Of a DNA stretch of 64,000 nt, positions 51,061 to 62,251 are shown one piece after another. The position numbers were made by a program, and so were the translations under genes. How positions within the stretch are numbered: position 1 is the first letter of the stretch; every line of letters begins with the position of its first letter. The notes below the pieces were generated by a model. It was not told the origin of the DNA and did not search any database. It worked only from the letters and a program-made list of their open reading frames with translations. Origin of the DNA: Mesostigma viride (Eukaryota > Streptophyta > Mesostigmatophyceae > Mesostigmatales > Mesostigmataceae); assembly GCA_009746045.1 (NCBI GenBank), contig RPFO01000578.1, forward strand, positions 1 through 64,000. Reading direction: 5' to 3'.

Positions 51061-52400
51061 AATCCTCATTACTAATGTGCAAACCAAAGGGGATGTGAAG
51101 GGCCTTGCGCAGCATCTTGGTGACGGCGCCGTCGAGTCGTTGCTCCAGCTCCTGCGTCAGTGTCCACGTCTCGGCGCCGTAGGTCAGGATCGTCAGAATG
51201 ACGACCTTGAGGAGGTCACGCTTGACGATCCGGGGTAGGGCGGGGTTGCTCCACCAGCGGCGGTGGTCATGGAGGTGCGCCCACGCCATGCTGATCCGTG
51301 TCGTCATGTCGTCCTCGCAGTCGGGAAGCCAACTGCCGAGCAGCTTGAAGCGGCCTGAAGGAGGGTAGTTGACCTCGGCATCGTCTAAGAGGCGGAGTGT
51401 GGGTGGGGGCCCTGCCATGCCGAGGGCCAGGGCCTACGTTTTGGGGCTGATTTCTAGACCAACCGCCCGAGCCTCGAGCGCCAGGCAGTCCAGCCAAAGT
51501 TGGGCAGACTCCGGCTTCTCGATGAGCGTGATGTCGTCGGCATTAATGAGGTCAGCTAGTAAATTCTGCTTGTTAGTCGGCCTCCCTTCCCCAAGCTCGT
51601 TCGTGATCGCTAGGCCAGGGGCACGGCCTGCAAATTATGCTAGCAAAGCGAGCACGTGCCTGGCGCATAACATAATCCACTACAATAATAAACAGGTACG
51701 GCGACAGGACGCAACCCTGCCAGACGCCGGTCTGCAGTGGGCATGGCGGGGTAATGCCGTGTTGAGTGCGCACCGAAGTGGTCGACCCCTCATACAGCGT
51801 GCGGATGACGGTAATCAGGGGAGTGGGGACGCGAGCGCGAGCAAGTACAGCCCATAGAGCGTCCCAGAGGACAGAATCAAAAGCCTTGATGAAGTCGACG
51901 AAGATCAGGATGGCGGGAAACTCACCAGGTTGCAGGAGAGCGATTTCCTCGAAGAGACGACGCGCGACGAAGATGGCCATGACGGTGTTGCGCCCAGGAC
52001 GGAAGCCCATTTGACTTGAATCCCCAAGGTGACAGTCGAGAGCAGAATGAAGGCGGTTTCAAGGATCATGCGCATGAACAACTTGAGTGCGGCGCTCTGG
52101 ATGCAGACTCCTCTGTAGTTGGCGGGGTCGTCAGGGGAACCTTTGTTTTTGTACAGCATAATACGGTAGCTGTGCTGCCACTTAGGAATCGGCGGCGCGT
52201 TGGCAAGCAGGATCCGGTTGCAGACGTCAAGCAGGAACCCCGTGAGCGCCGTCAGCTTAATCACCGGGGCTGGGAGCTGGTCAGGTCCAACGGCGGCATA
52301 GAAGCGGAGTTGCTTGGCGGCGGTGCTCAGCTCGAGCTCGGTGAACGGCGGTAGCTCGTTGGGGTCAGCCAGGGGTTCCGTCAGGGCTGGCCGGTACGTG
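51061..52400 (-). pseudogene. LINE-A reverse transcriptase (frameshifted)
   Basis: Pieces in several frames: YRIMLYKNKGSPDDPANYRG, GFRPGRNTVMAIFVARRLFE, AILIFVDFIKAFDSVLWDAL (catalytic Asp), GVWQGCVLSPYLFIIVVDYV, the YADD block on the strand at about 51555-51525, then LLGSWLPDCEDDMTTRISMA. Frame changes near 51995, 51630 and 51430. Confidence 0.85.
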
Positions 52401-53039
52401 TAGTCCTGCTCAGCGGCGGGCGGCGTGGGCGGCGCAGGGACGTCCGCAGGCGCTACTGCCAGGCGTGCGGCCGCCAGAGGGCCAAGCGGCAGAGGCGGCG
52501 GGGGGGCGCCGAGCAGCCGGGACTGGGAGGAATACCACTGGTCGAGCTGCTGCTGCGGTGAGCCAGAGAGCGTCCGCGGCGCCGGCTGCGCGCCGCCGGC
52601 GGGCCGTTGGGCGTGACGCAGGCGGGCCCAGGCGTACTTGCCGTGCTGGTCCTTGAGGTGGGCGAAGTGCTCGCGGACATGAAGGTCCTCCTGCTCCTTG
52701 GTCGCCTGCCGGATGGCCGAGTGGTGCTTTGAGGCGGGCGTAGCGGGCGGGGCCGCTGAACATTGTCGCGCAGGGCTTGCCGGGCCTGGATGACGGCGGG
52801 GAGCCGGTGCAGGCTGGTGAAGCGGGGCGGGCGGCGGGGGGGCAGCAGGGCCCCGGCCGCGGGCAGCTTGTCAGCGAGGTGCCGAAGGGCCGATGCCGGG
52901 CCGGCAGCGAACAGCTGGGCGTGGCTGGCCGGGATGACAGTCCAGCGCGTCGACGAACGCCTCTGCCGCGCGCTTGTGGGCGCGTTTTTCAGGGAAGTCC
53001 TCCAGAGCGTCGTCAGATTTCTCAAGCAACTGAAGTGTG

Positions 53040-54108
53040 CGCAAATCAGGTGGTGCCACGTGCTTACGAAAGGGCGAGGGAATCGCAGGCGGATGCGGGC
53101 GGTGACGATGCGATGATCGGAGCGCACCAGGGGGATCACATGCGAGCGAGCAGCTAGTACAGATCCTTGATGACGCTTGCGCGTTACAACATAGTCAATG
53201 CAGCGTTCAGTGCCAGTTGGCGAGGTGTGTGTGACCAAAGCATCTGGACTATGTGGAAAGCGGGTGTTGGCAGTGACCAAATCGCATGTCGTAAGCAAAT
53301 CAGCAAAAAGTTCAGTGTTGGCATTGGAGACCGTACCGTTGGGGGCGTGCTGACATCCGCCAGTACCCGGTGGTAGCGTGGCGTTGGCGTCCAGCAGCAG
53401 AGCGAGGTAGTTGCGACCAGGGATGCCGTTCGCCAGGTTCTCCAGCGCTGCAAAGAAGTCCTGGCGATCTTGTTCTGGGTGGCCGGAGTGGGGTGCGTAA
53501 CCAACGCCCACCGTCAGGGCGTAGGTCGAGTGGCCCTTCATCGAATGAAAAGTGGCCACAAGGAGCCGAGCGTTGACCAGCTGGGGTTCGCCCATGTGGC
53601 GTACGGCGAGCGGGGAGCAGAGGAGACCGACGCCCCCGTTCCCGGTGCCGTCGCCGCCTCCGTAGTAGAACCGCCAGCCGTCGATGTCGTCAGCAGCAAG
53701 GGCAGTTGATCCGCGGGCCGATGCAGTGCGCCTGTGTTCTTGGATTCCCAGGATGGCGATATTATTGTCGATGCAGAAACCAATAAGATTGGAGACTCGA
53801 TGGCACTGACAGTCGTCACTGCGCAGGCAGTGACAGCGGTCAGCGTCGGGCTGGAGCGTGCGGGCGTTGAAGGTGCATGGCGATGACCAAGGGCGCGCGT
53901 TGACCGAAAAGGGGGGTGCAGGCGGGGGCGGGGGCGGAGATGGAGCAAGGTGGTGATGGGGGTGGGGGTGGAGGTGGTGGGGTAGGGGGGGCGGGTTGGG
54001 TCGACTTATGCTTTCAATCACCGTTTCGATTCTTCCTGCCAACGCGTCGAGGCGACGCTGACGGTTGGCTCGGGTGGCCAGGTAGAATGAGTCTGCGTCT
54101 GCACGCAT
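53040..54108 (-). CDS. LINE-A APE-type endonuclease domain
   Basis: Part of an open frame 54108-52453. It begins with a proline/histidine-rich segment, then endonuclease blocks: IDNNIAILGIQEHRR (Asn and Glu), GNGGVGLLCSP, YLALLLDANATLPPG, TERCIDYVVT and PLVRSDHRIVTARI (the SDH signature). It nicks target DNA to prime reverse transcription. After about 53040 the frame is no longer meaningful, so a frameshift separates it from the RT. Confidence 0.85.
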
Positions 54109-54166
54109 AAGAAATGCGTGCAGTCTGAGGAGGTTTCGGAGGCGGCCGCGCGAGGCGGGGCGAACC

Positions 54167-54527
54167 TGGAGTTAGCATATTGGGGCACCAATGTGCTAGA
54201 TGGATGCAGGTTGAGGAGACCTTTCCAACGCCGTGTCAACCGCCTAGAACAGACGAGGGACTAGAAAGATATCAAGTCCTGAAGTACTGCCGACAGGTGG
54301 GCAAGGGCGGTGCACTCTCAGGGCATAGTGGACAGGACACGTGGCAGGCCGTGCCTGCACAGGCTTAGCCTGTACTCTCACGTGACTGGGACACAGTGTA
54401 CTGAGGGCTCAACGGTCCTGTGGCTATAGTAGAAGCCAGTAGCCAGCCAGCAGGTCTGCAAGGATGTAAGTCCTTGCAGGACTGTGGCAGGTCCTGTGCT
54501 GTCCTAGACACAGGATAGCCAGAGATT
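54167..54527 (+). repeat. Left LTR of the copia-like element
   Basis: 361 bp shared with the right copy; starts with TG. It lacks the CTA found in the right copy near 61967. No primer-binding site could be assigned after it. Confidence 0.8.
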
Positions 54528-54850
54528 CCTGTATGCTGCCTGCAACAAGGATGCAGGGCAGCGATACGAGGCTCTGGCAATGTAGCGTTGCCCAGCGTTG
54601 CTCATGACCGAGGAACAAGGATGGAACGAGGTTGCATATAGCTCAAGGCTCAACGAGGCCAAGGGCGTCTTCACACACGAACCTTGGTCGTCACGACGAG
54701 TGGCGAGCCTATCGAGGGTCGTAGGCCTGGTGTGAGGATAAAGGTTGCTAGCCAGCAGCCTAGGGTCATTCCAGCCGGCAAGGACCAGGAGCTCACAAGC
54801 TCTGCTGACGAGTTGCTGCGCAAATCGTACTATTGCTTCCAAGCGCTTTC
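54528..54850. other. Leader of the copia-like element
   Basis: No coding frame and no recognisable tRNA-complementary site. Possibly the rest of the LTR, since the right LTR is truncated. Confidence 0.35.
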
Positions 54851-56365
54851 ATGTCTGGTTCATCGTCAAGCAGCCACGGTGCTGGTGAGGCGAACGAGCA
54901 GAGAGACGCGCAAGCGTTTTTCCCCTACCGTAACCAAGCAAACGCTCCAACATTCGTGCAAGCGGCCTACGTAGCGAGGCACTTGGCAGAAGAGGGGTGG
55001 GTGGCGGTGAGTGGGGGAGGCAGCAGGCCAGCGGCGGCGGACCCGATTATACAACGGGCTCGCGTCGTGATTTCTCCAGGTGAGACGGGGCGAGTGGCGG
55101 TGGAAGAGTTGGTGCGCATTCGTGACGCGCTAGCTGAAACTGCTAATCGTGTGGAGGTCGCTTATCAGGGCGCCCATATCACTAGCCGGTCTCGACCTAG
55201 CCAGGGAGGCGCTTAGCCAGATCGTGGCAACAGCGCTCGGCAGCACCAGACTGTTCAACCACTGGGTGGCGACAGCAGTGCTAGGAGAGGGGGTACCAGA
55301 CGCCGACATCATCCGGAACGCGCGTGCTCGGGAGGCGGTGAATCCTTGGAGCACGGCGGAGGTATTTGCCCAAACCATTGAGAATCTTGTTGCTGTCCTT
55401 TTGCAAGAGTCGAGAGGGTACGCAGACAGGTTCTATATTACCACGCAGCCTTTCGGAGTGTACTCCAGGCTTGATACACCGAGGCCGGAAACCACCACTG
55501 CGTGGGGTCCGGAGGTGGAGATTGTCACGGGGGTCGAGAAGACGCCTGAAGACGTCCATTTTGAGTGGACTGACAAGCCAGAGGGCTCCGTCAAGCGCTC
55601 AGCCCAGCAGATAAACGAGGGCGACGGCACTACCGAACCTACGAGGAGAGGCAGAGAGCTGATCTGCATATCCCTCGTGAGGTGACTCACGAGTACGATC
55701 GTTACGGCCGAGGCGAGCAGAACGAGCTTGTCGGCGGCGGTAAGCGGTGGGTACGCGATCTTGCTTGGCATCGCAACCCAGGTGAGACACAACATCCAGT
55801 CGAACGCAAGGCAGACGGGCGACCTGTGACCTGCGTGCTGGGAGAGTTTAACCCAACCTCCAGATTGTCGCAGAGGCAGCAGCAGCCACACCGGTTGCTG
55901 AGGGTGTTGAGCAGCGTCCAGACCGTGAGGAGGGGCAGGCGAGTGCAAGCCAGGAGGCGGCCTCGTCTGGAGTAAGTGCGTGAGCCTGAGTGGGTTCCAG
56001 CAGCCATATCTGCGTGTGTTTCTGGTATTTTATAATGCTTCGTAACACGCGCGGGGCGGCAGCGGGAGCGGGGCGGGAGCGGGGGATGGCGGGGTGAGGC
56101 AAGGGCAGACACAGGAGGCCCCGCCAACGTCGTGCCAGAGGGACAGGCAATCCCAACGGCAGAGGGCGTCAATGGCAGGAGGGCATCCAACCGGAAGAGG
56201 AAAGAGGTGGCACAAGGGGAGGAGCGTGCAGGGTGGCCAACCGACGGCGTGGTGCTGACGGGGGAGGGCCAGAATGATGCTGAACGTCAAGCACCTGGTA
56301 AGAGACCATGTGTGCCTGCGTCTGGTGTTCCTGCAGCTAGTGTTCCTGCGCCATTAGCACCGTAG
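54851..56365 (+). pseudogene. Upstream ORF or Gag N-terminus of the copia-like element (frameshifted)
   Basis: ATG 54851 (MSGSSSSSHGAGEANEQRDA). Coding character continues with frame changes near 55185, 55630 and 55980: LAREALSQIVATALGSTRLF, RFYITTQPFGVYSRLDTP, EVTHEYDRYGRGEQNELVGG. Markedly more GC-rich than the rest of the element (56380 onward). I do not recognise the family. It may be the N-terminal Gag part or a captured gene. Confidence 0.4.
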
Positions 56366-56397
56366 GAGCTGCTGTCATTGGCAGTGACCCTCGTGCT

Positions 56398-57368
56398 TTG
56401 CCTGGGACTAGACCTCATATGAGTGCTGTGGCTGTGATGAATGGCCAGAAGCCTCTCAAGCCTCCTGTGGGACAGGAAGAGCTAGACAAGTGGTTGGAGG
56501 ATATGGAGCTAGTTTCATGCTCTGTAGATCCCACTGTCAACCTTGTGCAGGTATTCCACACATCCACGACTAATAGGGATTCAGTGAGCGTGTGAGGGAC
56601 AAGGCTAGGCAAGCTGTCAAGGACAAGCTGACTTGGTCTCAGTTCCTAGAGGGCCTACGTCAGGAGTTCTCTGATAAGGTACTCAACCTCACTAATCACT
56701 ATAAGCTCAGCTATGATACCTTTGAGATCAAGGGCACAATAGCTGAGGAGCTGCAGCGGCTCACACGCATCAGGGAGAAGGGGGCCAAGCATGGCTTCAA
56801 TCTGACTGATAGAGCAGTGGCAGATTACTTCCTGGATCGCATGGGGCTGAGTGTGGATGGGAGAAATGCAGCTAGGATGTTTGCTGATCAGACAGATGGG
56901 ACGTGGCCAGCCTTGCAAAAGGTTATTTTCAATATCCGTCCATCTGACAATGCTGCTTGCAAGGCAATCCAGGTGACTGGTGCCCCTTCAGCCTCCGCTC
57001 ATCAGGTCCATGGTGACGCCCCTGGGCAGGGTGCTCAGGGAGAAACCAGACCTAGTAGGCGTCAGAGGGCTAACAGGCGCAGGCAGAATGGTAACCAGGG
57101 TGGCAAGGGCCAGCAGCAGGGATCCAAAGGCAAGGGTCAGCAGCAGGCTGGTGGTCACCAGGGTGGTCAGCAGAACAAGGGTGGCCAAGGGCAAGGCAAG
57201 AGCCAGGGCCAGGGCACCCAGGCCAGTCAGAGCAGCCAGAACCAGGGTGGCCTGAAGAAGGCTGCTGCTGGGAAGGATGACAAGTGCTTTGGATGTGGCA
57301 GGACGGGTCATTGGCGACGTGACTGCCCAGACCAGGCCAAGTCTGCTGGAGCAGGCTCAGGTGGGTAA
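56398..57368 (+). pseudogene. Gag of the copia-like element with CCHC knuckle
   Basis: The first piece (to 56595) has KPPVGQEELDKWLEDMELVS; after a frameshift near 56590 the main piece has LTWSQFLEGLRQEFSDKVLN and VADYFLDRMGLSVDGRNAAR, a Gln/Gly-rich tract (57060-57260), and the zinc knuckle CFGCGRTGHWRRDC at 57285-57326. Confidence 0.8.
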
Positions 57369-57380
57369 GCCATGACTTGA

Positions 57381-58568
57381 GTGTTGTCCCCTGTAAATAG
57401 TCAATCACCCCTAGTGGGACGAACAGTTGTACATAGTAATGGGGGTGTCCCTCTTGTGCAGCAGCAAGGGGTTGGGAATGATGAGGTGCTTCCACTCAAT
57501 GATTGCAATAACGCTGCTGCAGCAGTGGAATTCCCTGTGCCTGTGGCAGGTGCAGGGTCTCCAGTTGTTGGGGTTGACTCTGGGAGTCAAGCCGCCAGAC
57601 TGGAAGGACCTGCAGCTTCTGTGGGAACCGGGGCTGGCTCTGGGAGCCGAGCTACCTTGGAGGAGGTCCCTGGAGCAAGAGAACAGCAGGTGGGTCGTGC
57701 TATCCCAAGCACACAGTCTTTGTCACGTTCCTCTCTGTGCAGCCAGGCTGACAGGGGGTTGAGCTATGCTCAGGCTGGAAACACTCTACACCATATCTTT
57801 GGCCACTCTAAGCAGGCAGAGATGTTTGCTTGGAAGATTGGCAAGGAGCCTTTGCTAGAGGCCTGCAGTGCAGCTGCTCAGAATTGTGTCTGTCAGGAGA
57901 ATGCTGTTCGCCTCCCACAGTCCCATGCCAGAGAACCTGCTAGAGAGCGGGGGGATATCCAGGTGGACATCCAACACATCAGGGGCATGTATCTGTTGGT
58001 GGGGGTGGATAGGTTTAGCAGATATAGGTTGCTGACCATTCTTCCTGGAATGCAGGAGCATCAGCTGTTGATGGGTCTCCAGTCTTTGTTGCCAGGCTTT
58101 GGGGTGTACACCAAGGTGCAAGCTGACTTGCAGTTTGACTGCTTGATCAAGCTGGCTGACCAGCTTCCTTGTAAGTTGGTAGTGGTCCCTAGGGAATGCC
58201 ATGGGCAGCAGGGAGCTGTAGAGAGATCTATACGTGAAGTAAAAACAGTGGTGCTAGCAGCTAGGAGTGTGCCTGTTGTGGCATCAGCTCTAGAGAAAGC
58301 AGCTTGGTGTAAGGGGATTGAGGAGCAGCTTAACCACAGGGTAACCTATTACTATGATGGTGTGGCAGTCTCTCCCCTGGCATTGCAGTTTGGTATGCTA
58401 TCACAGGACGTGGTGGCAGCCTGCCTGAAGAAGGCAGACAGGGTGTTTTCCAGATTGAGGCGTAAGGACAAGGGTTGGAAAATGCTGAGGCCCCAGGTGG
58501 GACTGAGGGTCAGGATGTGGAAGGAACCGTCATTACCAGGCAAGCGTGGCAAGGGGCACCCATGTTGA
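57381..58568 (+). CDS. Integrase of the copia-like element
   Basis: Linker to about 57780, then HHIFGHSKQAEMFAWKIGKE with a following CVCQEN (HHCC-like finger). Core: IQVDIQHIRGMYLLVGVDRF (first Asp), VQADLQFDCL (second Asp), HGQQGAVERSIREVK (Glu). The second spacing is about 31 residues, shorter than the usual 35. The frame ends at a TGA (58566-58568) and resumes in the same frame at 58590, so a single stop separates integrase from protease-RT. Confidence 0.85.
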   Translation: MLSPVNSQSPLVGRTVVHSNGGVPLVQQQGVGNDEVLPLNDCNNAAAAVEFPVPVAGAGSPVVGVDSGSQAARLEGPAASVGTGAGSGSRATLEEVPGAREQQVGRAIPSTQSLSRSSLCSQADRGLSYAQAGNTLHHIFGHSKQAEMFAWKIGKEPLLEACSAAAQNCVCQENAVRLPQSHAREPARERGDIQVDIQHIRGMYLLVGVDRFSRYRLLTILPGMQEHQLLMGLQSLLPGFGVYTKVQADLQFDCLIKLADQLPCKLVVVPRECHGQQGAVERSIREVKTVVLAARSVPVVASALEKAAWCKGIEEQLNHRVTYYYDGVAVSPLALQFGMLSQDVVAACLKKADRVFSRLRRKDKGWKMLRPQVGLRVRMWKEPSLPGKRGKGHPC

Positions 58569-58589
58569 GAAGCTAACCATTCTTGTCTG

Positions 58590-60953
58590 GTGGCTTTGGA
58601 GAGTAATCCCAAGCACGTGTACAGGCTATCCTGGGCTCACGTCAAGGAGAGAAGGCCAACTGCAATCTGGCCTGAAGACGGCCCTGATCCTCCCTTGGAG
58701 GGAGATGAGCAGGATGAGAGCCAGGCAGCAGATGCTAACCCACCATGCTTGGATTATGGTCTGTCCTGGATGGATGAGGGTGAGCAGGAGTCTGCTGAGA
58801 CGTCTGTCACAAGGCCAGAGGTGGCCAGGGCTGCACCACAGTCCAGGGGGCTGCTTATGGCGGACATCATTCGAGCTCTGCAGAACAGCAAGCGTGATCC
58901 CAAGGTATCTAAGCTCACGGGATGGGGGTCATGTGGGGCACCAGCACTAGAAGTGGATACCAACTCACAGGTGTCCATTCTAAGGGTAGAGGATGCTGCA
59001 GGCTTGCAGTGGTCATCCCCTAGCTGCCTAGCTGTGTCTGATTTCTCTGGGAATGTGTCCATGAAGATCTTGGGAGAAGTGAGTGTGCCTATCCTGGGGG
59101 TGCCCACCACGTTCAGTGTGGTTGAAGGGTATCAGGGGCCTGCCATTCTAGGTCAGAACTTCTTGTGCTTACCAGGGGTGAGGATATCCTCTGAGGAGCT
59201 AGCATTAGAAGGGCAGGGCCGCCTTCCCTTGCAGAGATATCGCTACTCCCAGGGTCTTAGTGTGGCTGTAAGGGCTGTGAGGGGTCTAGAGGCAGAGGGT
59301 CCTGATACAAAGGAGCCCATTGCTGGGGACCTGCTGATCCTCCCTACTACGTTTGACCCACGTGAGTTGGGTGTGCAGAGGTACCAGATCCCAGGAACGA
59401 GTCCTGTACCTTGGCGCAAGCTAGTGGAGATGATGCAAAGCCCCAAGATGGCTAAGGCATGGACTCTTGGCTTTGTTGCTTCTGGGCATGAGTGGATAGT
59501 TGCCAACTGTGCAGAGCCTGTGGATGTCCTCCCTGAGGATCACCAGCTGCTCAGATTGATGTTTGTCCTCAAGCTCAAGGAGGTAGATGGCGTGCAGGTG
59601 CCACATGTTAGACCAGTTGTGACTGAGTACCATGGCACTGGACAGTTAGCAGATGAGGAGCTTTACACACCAGGGATGCTGCATGATACATGGAGGATTT
59701 TGTTGTGCATTTACTTGTCTTTTCTGCAGAAGGGGATACCCTATAGCTCTGTGTTGGTAGATTTCAAGAGGGCTTTTCTTAAGGGTGATCAGCAGGAAGC
59801 ACAGGATACTTGGCGCACAATACCCCCTTTCTTTGTTAAGGTGCCTGCAGTGTGGAGGGCAGAGCTGAAGACGAGGTATTTGAGGATTCTCAAAGGCGTG
59901 GAAGGCCTTAGATCGAGTCCCATCATCTGGAGGAAGAGCTTGGAGAAGTACCTCAGGTCTGTCTGTGGTCTCTCAGTCTCTCCAGTTGATCCTTGTCTGT
60001 TTCAGGGTAGCTATGAGGGGCTGCCAGCGTTTGCCTCCCTGCATGGTGATGATCTGCATCTCCTGGGCCATCCCACTTGGCAAGAGTTGACTCTGGCCAG
60101 GATCCAGAAACGGTTTGAACTGGGTAAGATCCAGTACATGGTTGAGAATGAGCCCATGGTGTTTTGTGGAATGCAGGCGACCTTGGTCCATCAGCAGGGT
60201 ACATGGTCCATCCAGCTGGAGGGTGGTAAGGATTATCCTCAGCAGATCATAGATGCCTTGCAGGAGCCCATCACCCAGGCCAGATGTGCAACAATACGAG
60301 GTATGTTGGCATGGCTGGCCAGCATTTGTGCTCCTGACCTGTTGGTACTGAGTCGGTTGACCGATTCCCAACTGGTTGAGGTGGGTGCTGAGAGAGTGGT
60401 AGAGGCTGTTCGCATGTCTCCCCCTCTCATGCTGGGTCCTTTGGATTTGTACAGGCCTTTTGACATGATGCTCTATGTGGACAGTTCTATGGATAGTAGG
60501 AAGGTCACAGAGGTCAGGGGCCGTGCAGCAGCATTAATATCCCTGGTGCAGGAACAGTCCTCTCTGGTCTGCTGGTACAGTCGGTTGCAAAACAGGGTAA
60601 CTCCCAGCAGTGACATTGCTGAGTGCAGGGCAATCTGTGAAGGGCTTCATACTGCTCTTTACTTGAGGGAGCTATTTTACCAGCTATGTCAAGTGGCTTC
60701 CTGTCGGTTGCAGATGCACACACTGGTAAGAACTGACAGCATGGGCATGGTGCAGTTTGTGCACAGGCAGCTGGCCAGGAGCAGGGACCTTGATTATTTG
60801 TTGCTCAAGGAAATGTCTTGCTTAGCTAACATTGAACATGTGGCTGGCGTGGACAACCCTGCAGATGCTCTCACCAAGCTGGAGGAGAAGGCTGAGCTGC
60901 AATACCCTTTGCTTCGTGGGCTCATGGCCTCCAAGGGGGGAGGGCCAGAGTAG
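58590..60953 (+). CDS. Protease, reverse transcriptase and RNase H of the copia-like element
   Basis: 787 codons, uninterrupted. Residues about 120-205 read as a retropepsin: ALEVDTNSQVSIL (active site DTN, normally DTG) and GPAILGQNFL. RT follows: SVLVDFKRAFLKGDQQEAQD (first Asp), GLRSSPIIWRKSLEKYL, FASLHGDDLHLLG (copia position of YVDD, here HGDD). RNase H: MMLYVDSSMDSRKVTEVRGR, SDIAECRAICEGLHTALYL, HTLVRTDSMGMVQFV and the copia-like end HVAGVDNPADALTKL. The altered DTN would be expected to weaken or abolish protease activity. Confidence 0.85.
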   Translation: MALESNPKHVYRLSWAHVKERRPTAIWPEDGPDPPLEGDEQDESQAADANPPCLDYGLSWMDEGEQESAETSVTRPEVARAAPQSRGLLMADIIRALQNSKRDPKVSKLTGWGSCGAPALEVDTNSQVSILRVEDAAGLQWSSPSCLAVSDFSGNVSMKILGEVSVPILGVPTTFSVVEGYQGPAILGQNFLCLPGVRISSEELALEGQGRLPLQRYRYSQGLSVAVRAVRGLEAEGPDTKEPIAGDLLILPTTFDPRELGVQRYQIPGTSPVPWRKLVEMMQSPKMAKAWTLGFVASGHEWIVANCAEPVDVLPEDHQLLRLMFVLKLKEVDGVQVPHVRPVVTEYHGTGQLADEELYTPGMLHDTWRILLCIYLSFLQKGIPYSSVLVDFKRAFLKGDQQEAQDTWRTIPPFFVKVPAVWRAELKTRYLRILKGVEGLRSSPIIWRKSLEKYLRSVCGLSVSPVDPCLFQGSYEGLPAFASLHGDDLHLLGHPTWQELTLARIQKRFELGKIQYMVENEPMVFCGMQATLVHQQGTWSIQLEGGKDYPQQIIDALQEPITQARCATIRGMLAWLASICAPDLLVLSRLTDSQLVEVGAERVVEAVRMSPPLMLGPLDLYRPFDMMLYVDSSMDSRKVTEVRGRAAALISLVQEQSSLVCWYSRLQNRVTPSSDIAECRAICEGLHTALYLRELFYQLCQVASCRLQMHTLVRTDSMGMVQFVHRQLARSRDLDYLLLKEMSCLANIEHVAGVDNPADALTKLEEKAELQYPLLRGLMASKGGGPE

Positions 60954-61886
60954 ACCAAACAGCCTTGCTCTAGGTGGGAGGCATCCCAGTGGGCTGGGCA
61001 GCCACGTGGTGGCTGACAGCAGGTCCTTCAGAGTTCAGACACACTCTGCTGGACAGGGGTCAGGGTGGAGTCACTCCCCTGGCTGAGAATTTCGCCTGGC
61101 TCTGTCATGGAGCTGCAGAAGAGTCTTAAGGACTTTGTAATGGGCCTTGGGTCTTCATGGAATGGACCCTGCAAGGGCAGCCCAAGTGTTGGCTCTAACA
61201 GGTTGCTGTACATTTGTATATATTCTCTGTAACCAACCTGTTGCATGCTAATAAAATCCCTGGTTGTGTGACCATGTTGGACGTGGTTGCCAGGGGCCTC
61301 ACTATGGGTTATACTCTTTATAATAAAACATAATCTTGTTATTGTCATGTCTTGTTGTTTGTGATGCTCAGTTCCAGGAGCTGATCCAAACCTGGAGGAT
61401 ATGGGGTGGGGTTCGATTCCCCAGCTGACCTCAGCCTGGCATGTATGAATCCTGAGTTTATCCCTCAGTGAGGACATGGGCTCCCCATGTGTTGGCTAAC
61501 ATTTGTCAGGGCTCTCTCAGTCTTTGGAAGGATTTAAAAGATAAAGGAGGCTCCGTGGCGGGCGCCATATGAACGGGCGCCTGTGATAACTGGATGACCA
61601 GGAACTCACAATAGTACGTTCATGGACTCCTCTATCCAAACTCCTCTGACTAAGTGAAGACCTAACTTTAATCTACACCAGGTTCCCAAAGAAAGGGTTG
61701 GGATGTCATGTGGGTCAGAGGGCAACCTTTGAACCAATGAGCAGGCCTAGCTAATATTTGGAGGCACCTCAGGTTCCAAAAGAAAAGGCAGGTCTGGTCT
61801 CTGGGAGGGATCAGATGTTTGAAGGCTTGTGGGGACAGTGGCTGATAGGTTCTCAGGCTGGTCCAAGCTCCAAAACAAGAAAGGGT
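60954..61886 (+). other. 3' non-coding region of the copia-like element
   Basis: AATAAA at 61250-61255. A tRNA-like block at 61362-61425 has a GCTC/GAGC D-stem-like pair and GGGGTTCGATTCCCC, a perfect T-arm. The anticodon and acceptor arms do not pair, so it is a tRNA-derived remnant at best. The region ends in the purine tract next to the right LTR. Confidence 0.5.
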
Positions 61887-62251
61887 TGGAGTTAGCATAT
61901 TGGGGCACCAATGTGCTAGATGGATGCAGGTTGAGGAGACCTTTCCAACGCCGTGTCAACCGCCTACTAGAACAGACGAGGGACTAGAAAGATATCAAGT
62001 CCCGAAGTACTGCCGACCGGTGGGCAAGGGCGGTGCACTCTCAGGGCATAGTGGACAGGACACGTGGCAGGCCGTGCCTGCACAGGCTTAGCCTGTACTC
62101 TCACGTGACTGGGACACAGTGTACTGAGGGCTCAACGGTCCTGTGGCTAGTAGAAGCATGCAGTAGCCAGCCAGCAGGTCTGCAAGGATGTAAGTCCTTG
62201 CAGGACTGTGGCAGGTCCTGTGCTGTCCTAGACACAGGATAGCCAGAGATT
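61887..62251 (+). repeat. Right LTR of the copia-like element (3' end lost)
   Basis: 365 bp matching 54167-54527. It ends at GCCAGAGATT, where the 134-bp repeat at 62252 starts. Confidence 0.8.

Larger units (their letters stand above)
51061..54108 (-). mobile_element. LINE-A copy with APE endonuclease and RT, 3' end missing
   Basis: The longest LINE-A copy: endonuclease, linker, RT palm and thumb, ending abruptly at 51061 where the DIRS-like element ends. The last 337 bp (51061-51397) repeat 46181-46516 with about three differences. The 3' UTR and tail are absent. Confidence 0.9.
54167..62251 (+). mobile_element. Ty1/copia-like LTR retrotransposon, 8.1 kb
   Basis: Direct repeats 54167-54527 and 61887-62251 begin TGGAGTTAGCATATTGGGG and are about 97% alike. 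A purine-rich tract (AAAACAAGAAAGGG, 61872-61885) directly precedes the right repeat, as expected for an LTR element. Integrase lies before RT, the copia order. The right LTR ends where unrelated sequence begins and the left one continues differently, so its full length and target duplication are unknown. Confidence 0.88.

Noticed and set aside
61355-61435. A tRNA gene
   Set aside because: D-stem and T-arm look right, but the acceptor and anticodon stems do not pair; kept only as a tRNA-like remnant.
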